Shown piece by piece: positions 9,940 to 17,873 of a stretch of DNA of 64,000 nt. The stretch covers positions 74,592 to 138,591 of the forward strand of contig NZ_PKUQ01000008.1 in NCBI RefSeq assembly GCF_002866925.1, given 5' to 3'. The translations under genes and the position numbers were made by a program. The number at the start of each line of letters is the position of its first letter. Positions within the stretch are counted from its first letter, which is position 1. The notes under the pieces were generated by a model. That model searched no databases, was not told the DNA's origin, and saw only the letters and a list, made by a program, of their open reading frames with translations. Source of the stretch: Cohaesibacter celericrescens. Lineage in GTDB: Bacteria; Pseudomonadota; Alphaproteobacteria; Rhizobiales; Cohaesibacteraceae.

Positions 9940-9973
9940 AAAAAATGAGACGGCCGCATCAAATACGGCCGTC
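9940..9973 (-). terminator. Intra-operon attenuator between ugpB and ugpA
   Basis: On the minus strand, an 8-base GC-rich stem (GACGGCCG / CGGCCGTC, 9-base loop) is followed by TCATTTTTT. It lies 20 bases after the ugpB stop. Partial termination here would explain high binding-protein and low permease dosage, as is common in ABC operons. Confidence 0.8.
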
Positions 9974-9993
9974 CGTTGATTGATCAAAAAGAT

Positions 9994-11301
9994 TTATTTT
10001 TGAGTTTTGGCAAAACGCTCAAGCAGAGTGTTGCCTTCTTTTTCGATGGTAGCCAGCGCGCTATCAATATCGGTTTCACCGGAAAGGAAACGGGTGAGTT
10101 CACGGTTTTCTACGTCACGGATCTGAACATAGAAGCCCATACGATAGCCTTTGGTGTTTTCACCAGACTGAAGAGACAGCTGTTTGATGCCGACTTCAGC
10201 AGCTGGCAGGCGATCATAGTGACCATCTTTTTTGGCCAGCTCGTAGGCAGCTGTGGTGATGGGCACATAGCCGGATTCTTTGTGCCAGAAATATTGGATT
10301 TCAGGCGATGTCAGGAATTTGAAGAAAGCGGCAGTTGCAGCATTTTCTTCAGCAGGTTTGCCAGACATAGCGAACAGAGACGCGCCGCCGATGAAGGTTT
10401 GATAGCCCTCTTTGGTGATTGATTCCCAATAAGGCAGGTTGGTCGCGGACCATTTGAACGGCAGGTTTTTCTGCGTCAAACCACCAAAGGAGCCTGAAGA
10501 CCCAATCCAAAGGCCAACTTTGCCTTCTTCGAACTGGGATTGATTGTCACCCCAAGAGGTGCCGTAGAAACCGAACAGGCCATCATCAAGCCATTTCTTG
10601 ACGTGGGTCCAGTGCATTTTCTGCTCTGGTGAGTTGATCAGGATCTTGGTGCCTTTGGCGCCAGTATAGCCATTGTCGTTGGTTGCGAATGGCAGGTTGT
10701 GGCGAGAATGGAAATTCTCGACAAATTCCCAAGGCAGGTGAGACTGAACGAAAGCAACATAACCGGCTTTTTTCAGAGCAGGCGCTGTTACAGTTTCGAA
10801 CTCTTCATATGTCACAGGAGCGGTAACACCGGCTTTTTCTAAAGCGTCGGCATTGTAATACATGATTGGAGAGGATGAGTTGAACGGCATGCCGATCATC
10901 TTGCCGTTGCTGTCCGCGTAGAAATAACGCACACCGGAGATGTAATCTTCGATGTTGAATTCCACACCATTGTCAGCCATCAGATCCTGCACTGGGATAG
11001 TCGCACCCTTGGCACCGATGATGGTAGCAGAACCGGCATCAAACACCTGCATGATGTTTGGCTGTTCGCCAGCGCGGAATGCGGCGATACCAGCAGTCAA
11101 AGTGTCTTCGTAGCCGCCCTTAAAGATCGGAGTGATCTTATACTCGTCCTGAGAGGCATTGAACTTCTCGGAAATGGCATTGACGGTTTCGCCAAGCTGG
11201 CCACCCATAGCGTGCCACCAAGTGATTTGTGTTTCAGCAAATGCTGCGCTTGACATCAGGCTCAGCGCGGCGCTGGCGACTGCGATTTTCAGGAATTTCA
11301 T
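9994..11301 (-). CDS. ugpB: sn-glycerol-3-phosphate-binding periplasmic protein
   Basis: 435 residues. The start at 11301 gives a clean signal peptide (MKFLKIAVASAALSLMSSAA then FAE) and has GGAG eight bases upstream; the frame runs open further 5' but without a ribosome-binding site. The mature start ETQITWWHAMGG, the segment YKITPIFKGGYEDT and AGKTPNI-like region (AGEQPNIMQVFDAG) are typical of UgpB. It captures glycerol-3-phosphate and glycerophosphodiesters in the periplasm. It is the first gene of the operon. A weak hairpin enclosing the ribosome-binding site and a Pho-box-like array upstream suggest control at two levels. Confidence 0.9.
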   Translation of the reverse strand: MKFLKIAVASAALSLMSSAAFAETQITWWHAMGGQLGETVNAISEKFNASQDEYKITPIFKGGYEDTLTAGIAAFRAGEQPNIMQVFDAGSATIIGAKGATIPVQDLMADNGVEFNIEDYISGVRYFYADSNGKMIGMPFNSSSPIMYYNADALEKAGVTAPVTYEEFETVTAPALKKAGYVAFVQSHLPWEFVENFHSRHNLPFATNDNGYTGAKGTKILINSPEQKMHWTHVKKWLDDGLFGFYGTSWGDNQSQFEEGKVGLWIGSSGSFGGLTQKNLPFKWSATNLPYWESITKEGYQTFIGGASLFAMSGKPAEENAATAAFFKFLTSPEIQYFWHKESGYVPITTAAYELAKKDGHYDRLPAAEVGIKQLSLQSGENTKGYRMGFYVQIRDVENRELTRFLSGETDIDSALATIEKEGNTLLERFAKTQK

Positions 11302-11317
11302 TGTTTGCTCCAAACAA
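11301..11317 (-). promoter_or_regulatory. Small hairpin enclosing the ugpB ribosome-binding site
   Basis: TTGTTTG / CAAACAA inverted repeat with a 3-base loop. On the mRNA, GGAG lies across the loop and one arm just before the ugpB ATG, so folding would hide it. Stem is A/U-rich and probably weak; it may be a chance palindrome. Confidence 0.4.
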
Positions 11318-11493
11318 ATTGCCTGTAGGCATCCCACAAAAAGAGCCAACATGTGCAGGATGCCCATGCTGGATATGAAAACAGTGTCCCGGATTAAGCC
11401 GGGCCCTGCGCACAAAATGCTAAACATCCAAACCCCGCTATTTTGCCTCTTGAAGAAAAGGCAGCATGGCGGCATTTGGACTTGCAACTTTTC

Positions 11494-11507
11494 TGCACAC
11501 GTGTTCA
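11494..11507. promoter_or_regulatory. Candidate LacI-family operator in the ugpB-lacI intergenic region
   Basis: TGCACACGTGTTCA is a near-perfect 14-base palindrome (one mismatched pair) with a central CG, the usual form of LacI-family sites. It lies immediately downstream of the Pho-like array in the ugpB direction, so a bound repressor would block that promoter. The neighbouring lacI-type gene is the natural regulator. Confidence 0.5.
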
Positions 11508-11521
11508 CATAACGCCTGAAG

Positions 11522-11550
11522 ATAACAGTCATATGACGCTTGCATGGCTG
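11522..11550 (-). promoter_or_regulatory. Pho-box-like array upstream of ugpB
   Basis: Read on the minus strand: three 7-mers spaced exactly 11 bases apart, CAGCCAT, GCGTCAT and CTGTTAT, against the PhoB half-site CTGTCAT (5, 5 and 6 of 7 matches). A weak -10 (TATGTG) follows about 10 bases after the last unit, the spacing used at PhoB-activated promoters. Distance to the ugpB start is about 220 bases. Confidence 0.55.
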
Positions 11551-11591
11551 TTCGTTGACATGGCTTCCAACGCTCAGGTAACCAACAGATC

Positions 11592-12623
11592 ATGTCTGGA
11601 AATGGCACAAGCAAACCGTCCACGCTCACACAAAGGCGCCCAAGGCGCGTGACCGCTTCTGATGTTGCCAAGGCTGCGGGGGTGTCCCGATCGGCCGTTT
11701 CTCGTGCTTTTACTGACGGGGCCTATCTGGACGATGCCAAACGCACGCTGATCAAGAGCACCGCTTTACAGTTGGGTTATCAACCCAATGCGCTAGCGGC
11801 TAGCCTGCAAGGCAACCGCACCAATTTGGTGGGGATCATCGCGGGGGATTTGGGCAACCATTACGATTCTGAATTTGTGGCACAGTTGGTTTCGGGGCTG
11901 AATGCTGCGAATAAGTGGCCGCTGGTTCTGGGCGGGTCTGAAGCCGTGACCGAGGAAGCCATCAGGTCGGTTCTTCATTTTCCTCTCGATGTTTTGATCG
12001 TGCGTGGCGGCAGCATTCAGGCCTCGCTGATTGATGATTGTGCCAAGCTGAATATTCCGGTCATCTTTTCCGGCCACGTGGTCGACGCTCCCAACACCGA
12101 TTGTGTATCCTGCCGCAATGCGATGGGAACGGCGCTGGCAACAGAGCTGTTGATAGCCAAAGGCCGACGCGCCTTTGGCTATGTAGGTGGCCCTCCTTCG
12201 CGAACATCACAAACGGAACGCCTGACCGGTGTGACAAGCCAATTGCAGAAACACGGGCTTGAATTGGTGGCGCATCGTCATGCTGATTTCACCTTTGAAG
12301 GTGGCAGTCTGTGTGCTCAGGAGCTTTTGGCGGCGTACGCGCTGGATGCCATTATATGCGCCAATGATGCCATGGCGTTGGGGGTTCTGTCCGCAGCACG
12401 CATCATCGACAAGACCGCGGTGCCTCGCGATCTATCTGTTATTGGCTTTGATGATATTGCTATGGCTTGTTGGCCAGATTTCAATCTGACCACCATTCGC
12501 AATCCGATTGAGCAGACTGTGTCAGAAATACTGCGCTTGCTAGAAGCCCGTCTGGAGGATCCAGACAAAGCCAAAGAAGTGTCAATGATTGACCCGATCC
12601 TTATTGAGCGCGGCACCCACTGA
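11592..12623 (+). CDS. LacI-family transcriptional regulator, probable regulator of ugp
   Basis: 343 residues. The N-terminal helix-turn-helix reads ASDVAKAAGVSRSAVSRAF (about 22-40), followed by the hinge region (NALAASLQGNRTNLVGII) and a periplasmic-binding-protein-like sensor domain with the family's ICANDAMALGVL and VIGFDDIAM segments. It is divergent from ugpB with 290 bases between, the usual layout for a local regulator. The ligand is unknown; a glycerol-phosphate-type molecule would suit the neighbours. The basic N-terminal extension (QRRPRR) ahead of the helix-turn-helix is slightly longer than usual. Convergent with the next gene, 9 bases apart. Confidence 0.85.
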   Translation: MSGNGTSKPSTLTQRRPRRVTASDVAKAAGVSRSAVSRAFTDGAYLDDAKRTLIKSTALQLGYQPNALAASLQGNRTNLVGIIAGDLGNHYDSEFVAQLVSGLNAANKWPLVLGGSEAVTEEAIRSVLHFPLDVLIVRGGSIQASLIDDCAKLNIPVIFSGHVVDAPNTDCVSCRNAMGTALATELLIAKGRRAFGYVGGPPSRTSQTERLTGVTSQLQKHGLELVAHRHADFTFEGGSLCAQELLAAYALDAIICANDAMALGVLSAARIIDKTAVPRDLSVIGFDDIAMACWPDFNLTTIRNPIEQTVSEILRLLEARLEDPDKAKEVSMIDPILIERGTH

Positions 12624-12632
12624 AAATCCGGT

Positions 12633-13283
12633 TTAGACCGGCAATTGATTGGCGGCTTTGGCACCAGCGAGAAGCAGTTTTTCGCGCAAGCCACTCCATT
12701 TGCTTTTATCACGAGCGAGAATAGCGTCATCGAGAAGGGTGACATTATAGTTGCGTTTGAGCGCGCCATTAGCGGTGGCATTCACACAGGCTGCGGCTTC
12801 CTGGCCCGTCAGGTATAGATGACCGACGTTATGCTCTTCGAGAATCTTGGACAGCATGGGAGAGGTAAAACTGTCCCCTTCATGCTTCCAAATATGATGG
12901 TCGGCTTTGAATATAAGATCGCGGTCACGCACCAACCCTTGGGAGTCTTCAACACCCCGTCCACCCGCGATCAGTTTTATCACGATTTTTTCCAGCGGGT
13001 CGATAAAAGCATGGCTGACTTCGATGATCGGGATATCAGCGCCTTTTGCGATCTCGGTCAATTGATTGATGGCTTTGACACTGGCAGTTAGGCTTTGCTC
13101 ATCATGTCCTTTTTCGCCAGCATTGCGGGTGAAATCTTCCTGCATGTCGATGACCAGCAAAGCGGCATTAGGGCGTTCTTCTGGCTGGATCGGCACAATT
13201 TTGGGACGGTTGGTCAGCTTGTAAAGTGCGTTGGCCAAGACAAAAACGATGCATGCTAAAATAAAGCCGAGAATGAGGTTCAT
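12633..13283 (-). CDS. Membrane-anchored isochorismatase-family cysteine hydrolase
   Basis: 216 residues from an ATG with AGGAGA at good spacing (13283); the frame extends 18 codons upstream without support. Residues 3-20 form one membrane segment (LILGFILACIVFVLANAL), then an isochorismatase-like fold with catalytic Asp in LLVIDMQEDF and the nucleophile Cys in TGQEAAACVNATA. Family members hydrolyse amides such as nicotinamide or ureidoacrylate, or isochorismate. The membrane anchor is unusual for the family, whose members are mostly soluble. Substrate cannot be read from the sequence; the nearby nucleotidase gene hints at nucleotide or nicotinamide turnover, but weakly. Confidence 0.8.
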   Translation of the reverse strand: MNLILGFILACIVFVLANALYKLTNRPKIVPIQPEERPNAALLVIDMQEDFTRNAGEKGHDEQSLTASVKAINQLTEIAKGADIPIIEVSHAFIDPLEKIVIKLIAGGRGVEDSQGLVRDRDLIFKADHHIWKHEGDSFTSPMLSKILEEHNVGHLYLTGQEAAACVNATANGALKRNYNVTLLDDAILARDKSKWSGLREKLLLAGAKAANQLPV

Positions 13284-13381
13284 GTCTTGTCTCCTGATTG
13301 TGATTGGCGCATTTTGGATCCCTTCACAATATGGCACCGGCTTGATTCCACGACAAGAAGGCCTTTAGTGGTTCGTGCACT

Positions 13382-13414
13382 AAAAAAGCCCGACAGACAA
13401 TATCCGCCGGGCTT
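13382..13414 (-). terminator. Terminator of the 5'-nucleotidase gene
   Basis: On the minus strand, stem AAGCCCG / CGGGCTT with a 15-base loop runs into TTTTTT. It lies 25 bases past the stop of the gene at 13439. Confidence 0.85.
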
Positions 13415-13438
13415 CAATTTGATTACAATCGCAAAAGG

Positions 13439-15049
13439 TTATTTCACTTCAGTGATGCGACCGTCCAGAACGGGTTTGAACCCTGGATTTTTAGCAATGT
13501 AGCTTGCCAGAACTTCTTCCAGGCCCGGACCGTAGTCATAGGCGTTTTTGCCGTCGGTTTTGAAGACTTTGTAGCCATCACCGCCGGAGCGCATATAGTT
13601 GTTGGAAGCCACACCATAGACAGCTTCTGGGTCGATTGGTGCCCAAGCTCCGTCTTTCATAACCTCAACAGAAATGACACGCTCACCAACGGGTTTGGCT
13701 GCAGACCAGCTGTATTTGATACCGGCGACTTGAGGGAAACGGCCCGCGACTTTCTCGACTTGAGAAAGACCATTTTCCAAAGCTTCGACAACCCCTGCCC
13801 CTGTGAGCTGGAAAGTGGCCAATGTGTTCTGGAATGGCAGAACAGACAGCACTTCACCCATGGTGACTTCGCCAGCCTGAATGGAAGAACGCAGTCCGCC
13901 ACCATTCTGAATGACGATGGAAACGCCCTGCGCTTTTACACGATCAAGGATCGCATCAGCAACAACGCTACCCATTTCGCACTCTTTCAAACGGCAGTTA
14001 TCACGAGAGCCGTCAATGTCGGCTTCGATTGAACCGATAACCTTGACTTTCAGCTCTTCGATTGGCGCGCCCAATTCAGCAACACGAGCCTTAAAGCCTT
14101 CGTCCATAGCAACGGATTTGTCGAGCAGAATGGGATCACCCTTGGCAGAGATGATGTCGCCATTGTCATTGAAGGTCACTTCAATGTCGCCAACATATTT
14201 GGAATAGGCATAGGCCTGAACGATAGGCACGTCCTTGCCGTCTGGGTTTTTCACCATCACTGGATAAGGGCCAGCGGCCTTATCATCGGTGTTGGATAGA
14301 AGCGTATGGGAGTGGCCACCAACGATCATGTCAATGCCAGAGACTTTGGATGCCAGATCCATGTCTTTTGTCAGGCCTTCGTGCGTGACGGCAATGATTT
14401 TGTTGACGCCCTGCTCGGTCAGTTCCTGTACGGCTTGTTTCAGATAATCCTCAGACGAAGAGAAAATGACCTTATCGCCGGGGGAAGACGTTTCGACGGT
14501 GTCTTCTGCAAGGGTGGAGACAAGCCCGATTTTCTGGCCGCCGACTTCCTTGATAATGTAGCCGGAAATCTTACCTGCCAGCAGCGGCTCGCTGGATACG
14601 TCGATGTTGCCTGAAATCACCGGAAATTCTGCTTTGGCGAGGAAATCAGCGAGGCCTTGCGGGCCATCGTCAAATTCGTGGTTGCCAACAGCCATAACGT
14701 CAAAGCCAATGCCATTCATGAATTCGACAGCGGCAGCGCCTTTATAGGTGGAATAAAACAGTGAGCCTTGGAACTGATCTCCGGCATCAATGGTCAGCAC
14801 ATTTTTGCCAGCATCTTTCAGCGCAGCGCGGCGCTGGTCGAGCATGGATTTGACACGGGCGACGCCACCAAAGCATTTGCCTTCTTCTTCGCCTTTGGCG
14901 TTGCAAGTGGAGTCATATTTGTTGATCGATTCAATGCGAGAATGCAGATCATTGATATGCAGGATGTTGAGGGAATAGTCCGCATTTGCTGAGCCGGCAA
15001 AACCAACGGTCAGAGCCAAAGCGGCAACACTGGTGAAAAGTGCTTTCAT
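13439..15049 (-). CDS. Secreted 5'-nucleotidase / 2',3'-cyclic phosphodiesterase (UshA family)
   Basis: 536 residues from an ATG with GGAGG (15049). Signal peptide MKALFTSVAALALTVGFAGS then ANA. Metallophosphatase motifs in order: ILHINDLHSR, IDAGDQFQGS, AVGNHEFD, VTHEG, GGHSHT. The C-terminal domain has NGGGLRSS and the substrate-stacking segment NNYMRSGGDGY. It should release phosphate and nucleosides from nucleotides in the periplasm. Two cysteine pairs (CNAKGEEEGKC and CRLKEC) fit disulfides in an exported protein. It stands alone between a terminator and a 450-base upstream region. Together with the ugp operon and the Tat-exported paralogue at 45 kb it suggests active phosphate scavenging. 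Confidence 0.88.
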   Translation of the reverse strand: MKALFTSVAALALTVGFAGSANADYSLNILHINDLHSRIESINKYDSTCNAKGEEEGKCFGGVARVKSMLDQRRAALKDAGKNVLTIDAGDQFQGSLFYSTYKGAAAVEFMNGIGFDVMAVGNHEFDDGPQGLADFLAKAEFPVISGNIDVSSEPLLAGKISGYIIKEVGGQKIGLVSTLAEDTVETSSPGDKVIFSSSEDYLKQAVQELTEQGVNKIIAVTHEGLTKDMDLASKVSGIDMIVGGHSHTLLSNTDDKAAGPYPVMVKNPDGKDVPIVQAYAYSKYVGDIEVTFNDNGDIISAKGDPILLDKSVAMDEGFKARVAELGAPIEELKVKVIGSIEADIDGSRDNCRLKECEMGSVVADAILDRVKAQGVSIVIQNGGGLRSSIQAGEVTMGEVLSVLPFQNTLATFQLTGAGVVEALENGLSQVEKVAGRFPQVAGIKYSWSAAKPVGERVISVEVMKDGAWAPIDPEAVYGVASNNYMRSGGDGYKVFKTDGKNAYDYGPGLEEVLASYIAKNPGFKPVLDGRITEVK

Positions 15050-15500
15050 GTAAGTGAAACCTCCAAAAAAATATGATCTCCCGCTCGACAAAGATCGAGT
15101 GACGGATTTGCCCGCCCCGAATGACCGTTCTTAAGTCGGCTCGGTTCAGAGTCTGGCGAGGCCTGTCAGGGAGCCTTCGTTCGGGTTTGTATTCCGGGGA
15201 ACCCAAAAACGAAAAATACGATAACGACCACACACAACTGTTTCATGACAATCATGGGTCTGACCAGCCCTGCTATCGATATCCCCCCAAAATATGTCGC
15301 CCCTTGTGGACATATACTGATCATATCATCGCTAATTAGGCAACGCGCGCCACAAATTACGGCAATTGGCACTTAATCAATCACACATGTTGCCGTTTCA
15401 GCCAAAGATGTTGCTTTATTGGAAGTGCGCTGGATCGGCATCGTGCCTTTATGATGTCGATCCAGCTTGATTGGCAAGAATGCGGGTCTAGCCAATCGAA
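15050..15500. other. Intergenic region between nucleotidase gene and curA, with a long hairpin
   Basis: No supported gene. At 15429-15466 a 14-pair stem (GCTGGATCGGCATC with GATGTCGATCCAGC, one G-U pair) carries a 10-base loop, 35 bases past the curA stop; no T-run follows. The rest is the upstream region of the nucleotidase gene; I found no convincing Pho box in it. Confidence 0.6.
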
Positions 15501-16535
15501 TTAGTGTTCAGCCACTTTGATGACCATTTTGCCAAAGTTGCGGCCTTCCAGCAGGTCTAGGAAAGCCGATGGCGCATTTTCCAGACCTTCGACCAGATGC
15601 TCGCGGTATTTGATTTTGCCTTCTTTGATCCACGCCATCATATCGGCAGAAAACTCTGGATAGACATGGCCAAAATCGTCAAAAACGATAAAGCCCTGTA
15701 CCTTGATTTTTTTGACAAGGAATGTGGACATCAACGCGCCTGACATGTCCGGTCCTTCTGGAGCTTGCGTGGCGTTATACATCGCGATCAAGCCGCAGAG
15801 CGGGATGCGGGCATTGGCGTTGAGTAAGGGCAGAACCGCCTTGAACACAGCGCCGCCGACATTTTCGAAATAGACATCAATCCCAGCCGGACAGTTGGCA
15901 GCCAATTGTTCGGCAAAGTCATCAGCAAAGCGGTCAATACAGGCATCAAAGCCCAATTCATCCACCGCGTAGGCACATTTTTCCGCTCCACTTGCAATGC
16001 CGACGGCGCGAGCGCCTTTGATTTTGGCAATCTGCCCAACCTGTGAGCCAACGGCTCCTGTTGCCGCAGCCACAACAACGGTTTCACCCGGTTTAGGATC
16101 TCCGATTTTCAGAAGACCAGCATAGGCGGTGAGGCCCGGCATACCCAAGACGCCCAATGCCCATGAGGGTGCCTCTGGGTTCTTGCCCATGTTGGTGACC
16201 ATCGTGCCGTCCGAGAGGGCATAATCCTGCCAGCCGTTAAAAGAAAGCACCCAATCGCCAACTTCAAACCCCTTTACATTCGATTTGACCACACGTGCGA
16301 CAGTGCCGCCTATCATGGTGCCTCCGATTGCGACGGGCTCCGCATAGGATTTGGCATCGCTCATCCGGCCCCGCATATAGGGATCGAGCGACAGATAGAC
16401 CGTACGCAACAGCATTTGGCCCTCCGCAGGCTCAGGGATGGCGTCGGTTTCAAGGCGCAAAGTGGCATCATCCGGTGCTCCAACAGGGCGTTGTGCGAGG
16501 ATCAATTTACGATTTACGGTGTTTGATTGTGTCAT
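15501..16535 (-). CDS. curA: NADPH-dependent curcumin reductase CurA-like MDR oxidoreductase
   Basis: 344 residues from an ATG with AGGAG (16535); the open frame reaches 25 codons further without a ribosome-binding site. Zinc-free medium-chain reductase of the leukotriene B4 12-hydroxydehydrogenase/CurA group: YLSLDPYMRGRM, GVLGMPGLTAYAGLL, nucleotide-binding VAAATGAVGSQVGQIAK, and DVYFENVGG. These enzymes reduce alpha,beta-unsaturated ketones and aldehydes. A TAGACCGGTCGTCTA box 36 bases upstream matches a second copy ahead of the adjacent TetR gene, so this gene is probably induced by reactive electrophiles. Confidence 0.87.
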   Translation of the reverse strand: MTQSNTVNRKLILAQRPVGAPDDATLRLETDAIPEPAEGQMLLRTVYLSLDPYMRGRMSDAKSYAEPVAIGGTMIGGTVARVVKSNVKGFEVGDWVLSFNGWQDYALSDGTMVTNMGKNPEAPSWALGVLGMPGLTAYAGLLKIGDPKPGETVVVAAATGAVGSQVGQIAKIKGARAVGIASGAEKCAYAVDELGFDACIDRFADDFAEQLAANCPAGIDVYFENVGGAVFKAVLPLLNANARIPLCGLIAMYNATQAPEGPDMSGALMSTFLVKKIKVQGFIVFDDFGHVYPEFSADMMAWIKEGKIKYREHLVEGLENAPSAFLDLLEGRNFGKMVIKVAEH

Positions 16536-16570
16536 GGGTGTCTCCTGAAGACTGAATGAACCGGCAATAT

Positions 16571-16585
16571 TAGACCGGTCGTCTA
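16571..16585. promoter_or_regulatory. NemR-box-like operator ahead of curA
   Basis: TAGACCGGTCGTCTA, identical to the box at 17266-17280. TAGAC and GTCTA arms flank a 5-base centre. It resembles the TAGACC-type NemR box of E. coli. Confidence 0.78.
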
Positions 16586-16654
16586 TTTTTAAGCCAACAT
16601 CTGTTGGCATTATGGGGTTAAATAAGCGCCATTATATTGGATTGAGGGGGTGAG

Positions 16655-17245
16655 CTAACCGGTGGGGAGCAACATCTCGCTGTTGCGTCTGGCCATTCGA
16701 AAGGGTTCGACCGATTGTTCCAGTTTGGCCAACAGGCTCGCACCCAACCACATTTGATAAAGAAGAGATGCCGTCGCATCTGAATCAATTTTGTCGGAAA
16801 GCGAGCTATCCTTGATACCAATCCTGATTTGTGTTGCCAGCCGATCAGAGATCCCAACAGCCCCTTTGGACAGGATTGAGCGCATCGCGTCTGACATGTC
16901 CGAAACCTCCGCACCCAATTTGACAATCAGGCACTGGCTTTTGCTACCCGGCGGTGATTGTGTGATGATCCACTGGTCGAAAAATTCCATCAGGCCTTCG
17001 CGACCCGTGCGCCCTTCCTTACTCCAGAGAGTATCGAGGCGCTCGTGATAGGCCTCAACATAGAGCTCGAGTAGTTTGCACCCAAAATCCTCTTTTGAGG
17101 AAAAATAGTGATAGAAGGATCCTTTGGGAACAGACGCATGCTTGAGCAACAACCCAAGCCCCATTGCATTGAAGCCATGGGCCGAAATGAGCTCTCGTCC
17201 GACGGTTAGAATATGATCACGTGTCTGTTCTGTTTTCTTTTGCAT
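16655..17245 (-). CDS. TetR-family repressor, NemR-like
   Basis: 196 residues; helix-turn-helix ends VPKGSFYHYFSSKEDF (about 39-54). The ligand domain carries Cys105 in SKSQCLIVKLGAEV, matching in position Cys106 of E. coli NemR, a sensor of electrophiles and hypochlorous acid. It lies upstream of curA on the same strand, and identical operator boxes precede both genes, so it likely represses itself and curA. In E. coli NemR controls nemA (an ene reductase) and gloA; here the target is another enone reductase. The same domain family and Cys also occur in AcuR at 5.1 kb. Confidence 0.82.
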   Translation of the reverse strand: MQKKTEQTRDHILTVGRELISAHGFNAMGLGLLLKHASVPKGSFYHYFSSKEDFGCKLLELYVEAYHERLDTLWSKEGRTGREGLMEFFDQWIITQSPPGSKSQCLIVKLGAEVSDMSDAMRSILSKGAVGISDRLATQIRIGIKDSSLSDKIDSDATASLLYQMWLGASLLAKLEQSVEPFRMARRNSEMLLPTG

Positions 17246-17265
17246 GGTGACCTTATAGATTAGAA

Positions 17266-17280
17266 TAGACCGGTCGTCTA
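17266..17280. promoter_or_regulatory. NemR-box-like operator ahead of the TetR gene
   Basis: Second copy of TAGACCGGTCGTCTA, 20 bases upstream of the TetR start codon; supports autoregulation. Confidence 0.8.
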
Positions 17281-17327
17281 GTTATTTTTATCAACAGGGC
17301 GTTTTGATGGTGCTTCAGGCTGTTTGG

Positions 17328-17729
17328 TCACCCTTGGGGTAGAGCCTCGACATAGTACCAGCGACCAGATTTCTTGCGAAAAAGGCTTAATTCACGGTGC
17401 AAGGCCATGGCTCCGGCAGACAAATAGCGCGCTTCGAACAAAACCGTTCCATCGCGATCCTTTGCTGTGCCTTTCTCTACACTCAAGATCTCAAGACCCA
17501 CCCAATGGCTTTCGGAGGCCCATTTGGAAACAGCAAAACTGTCAAAATCGGGCTGGTATTTCGGCCATAAGGTATCTTTTAAATAGGCGATATTTTGCTT
17601 CGCATAGGCCGTGTAGCGCGAACGCATCAAGGCTTGTGCTGTATCAGGTAGCGCAGTGCCAACAAGATAGCGTTCGCAACACGCACCGAAGGGTTTGTCG
17701 CTGCCACATGGGCAAGGATCTTGTTGCAT
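17328..17729 (-). CDS. YchJ family (UPF0225) SEC-C motif protein
   Basis: 133 residues with the N-terminal zinc-binding SEC-C motif CPCGSDKPFGACC and the YchJ signature ALMRSRYTAYA at about 33-43, then the conserved W-W segment SESHWVGLEIL. Preceded by AAGGGA. YchJ proteins are cytoplasmic and of unknown function; the same zinc motif ends SecA. It is a single gene with no operon partner. Length is slightly short for the family (about 150). Confidence 0.85.
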   Translation of the reverse strand: MQQDPCPCGSDKPFGACCERYLVGTALPDTAQALMRSRYTAYAKQNIAYLKDTLWPKYQPDFDSFAVSKWASESHWVGLEILSVEKGTAKDRDGTVLFEARYLSAGAMALHRELSLFRKKSGRWYYVEALPQG

Positions 17730-17873
17730 AATGTGTCGCGTCCCTTGTTTTCGTAAAGCTCAGCCGGATCTGTTGTATTTACTCACCATCGCCTTTGCAA
17801 TCTCGATCATCGATAAGACTTGATCTGCCCTGATAAATCTGTTGCATTCGGTCCAACGATTAGGAGAGATATC

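Noticed and set aside
11302..11532. 77-residue N-terminal extension of ugpB
   Set aside because: No ribosome-binding site, would bury the signal peptide, and overlaps the regulatory region.
15241..15270. Possible Pho box upstream of the Sec-exported nucleotidase (ATGACAA near 15245)
   Set aside because: Only one half-site resembles the consensus; neighbours at 11-base spacing do not match.
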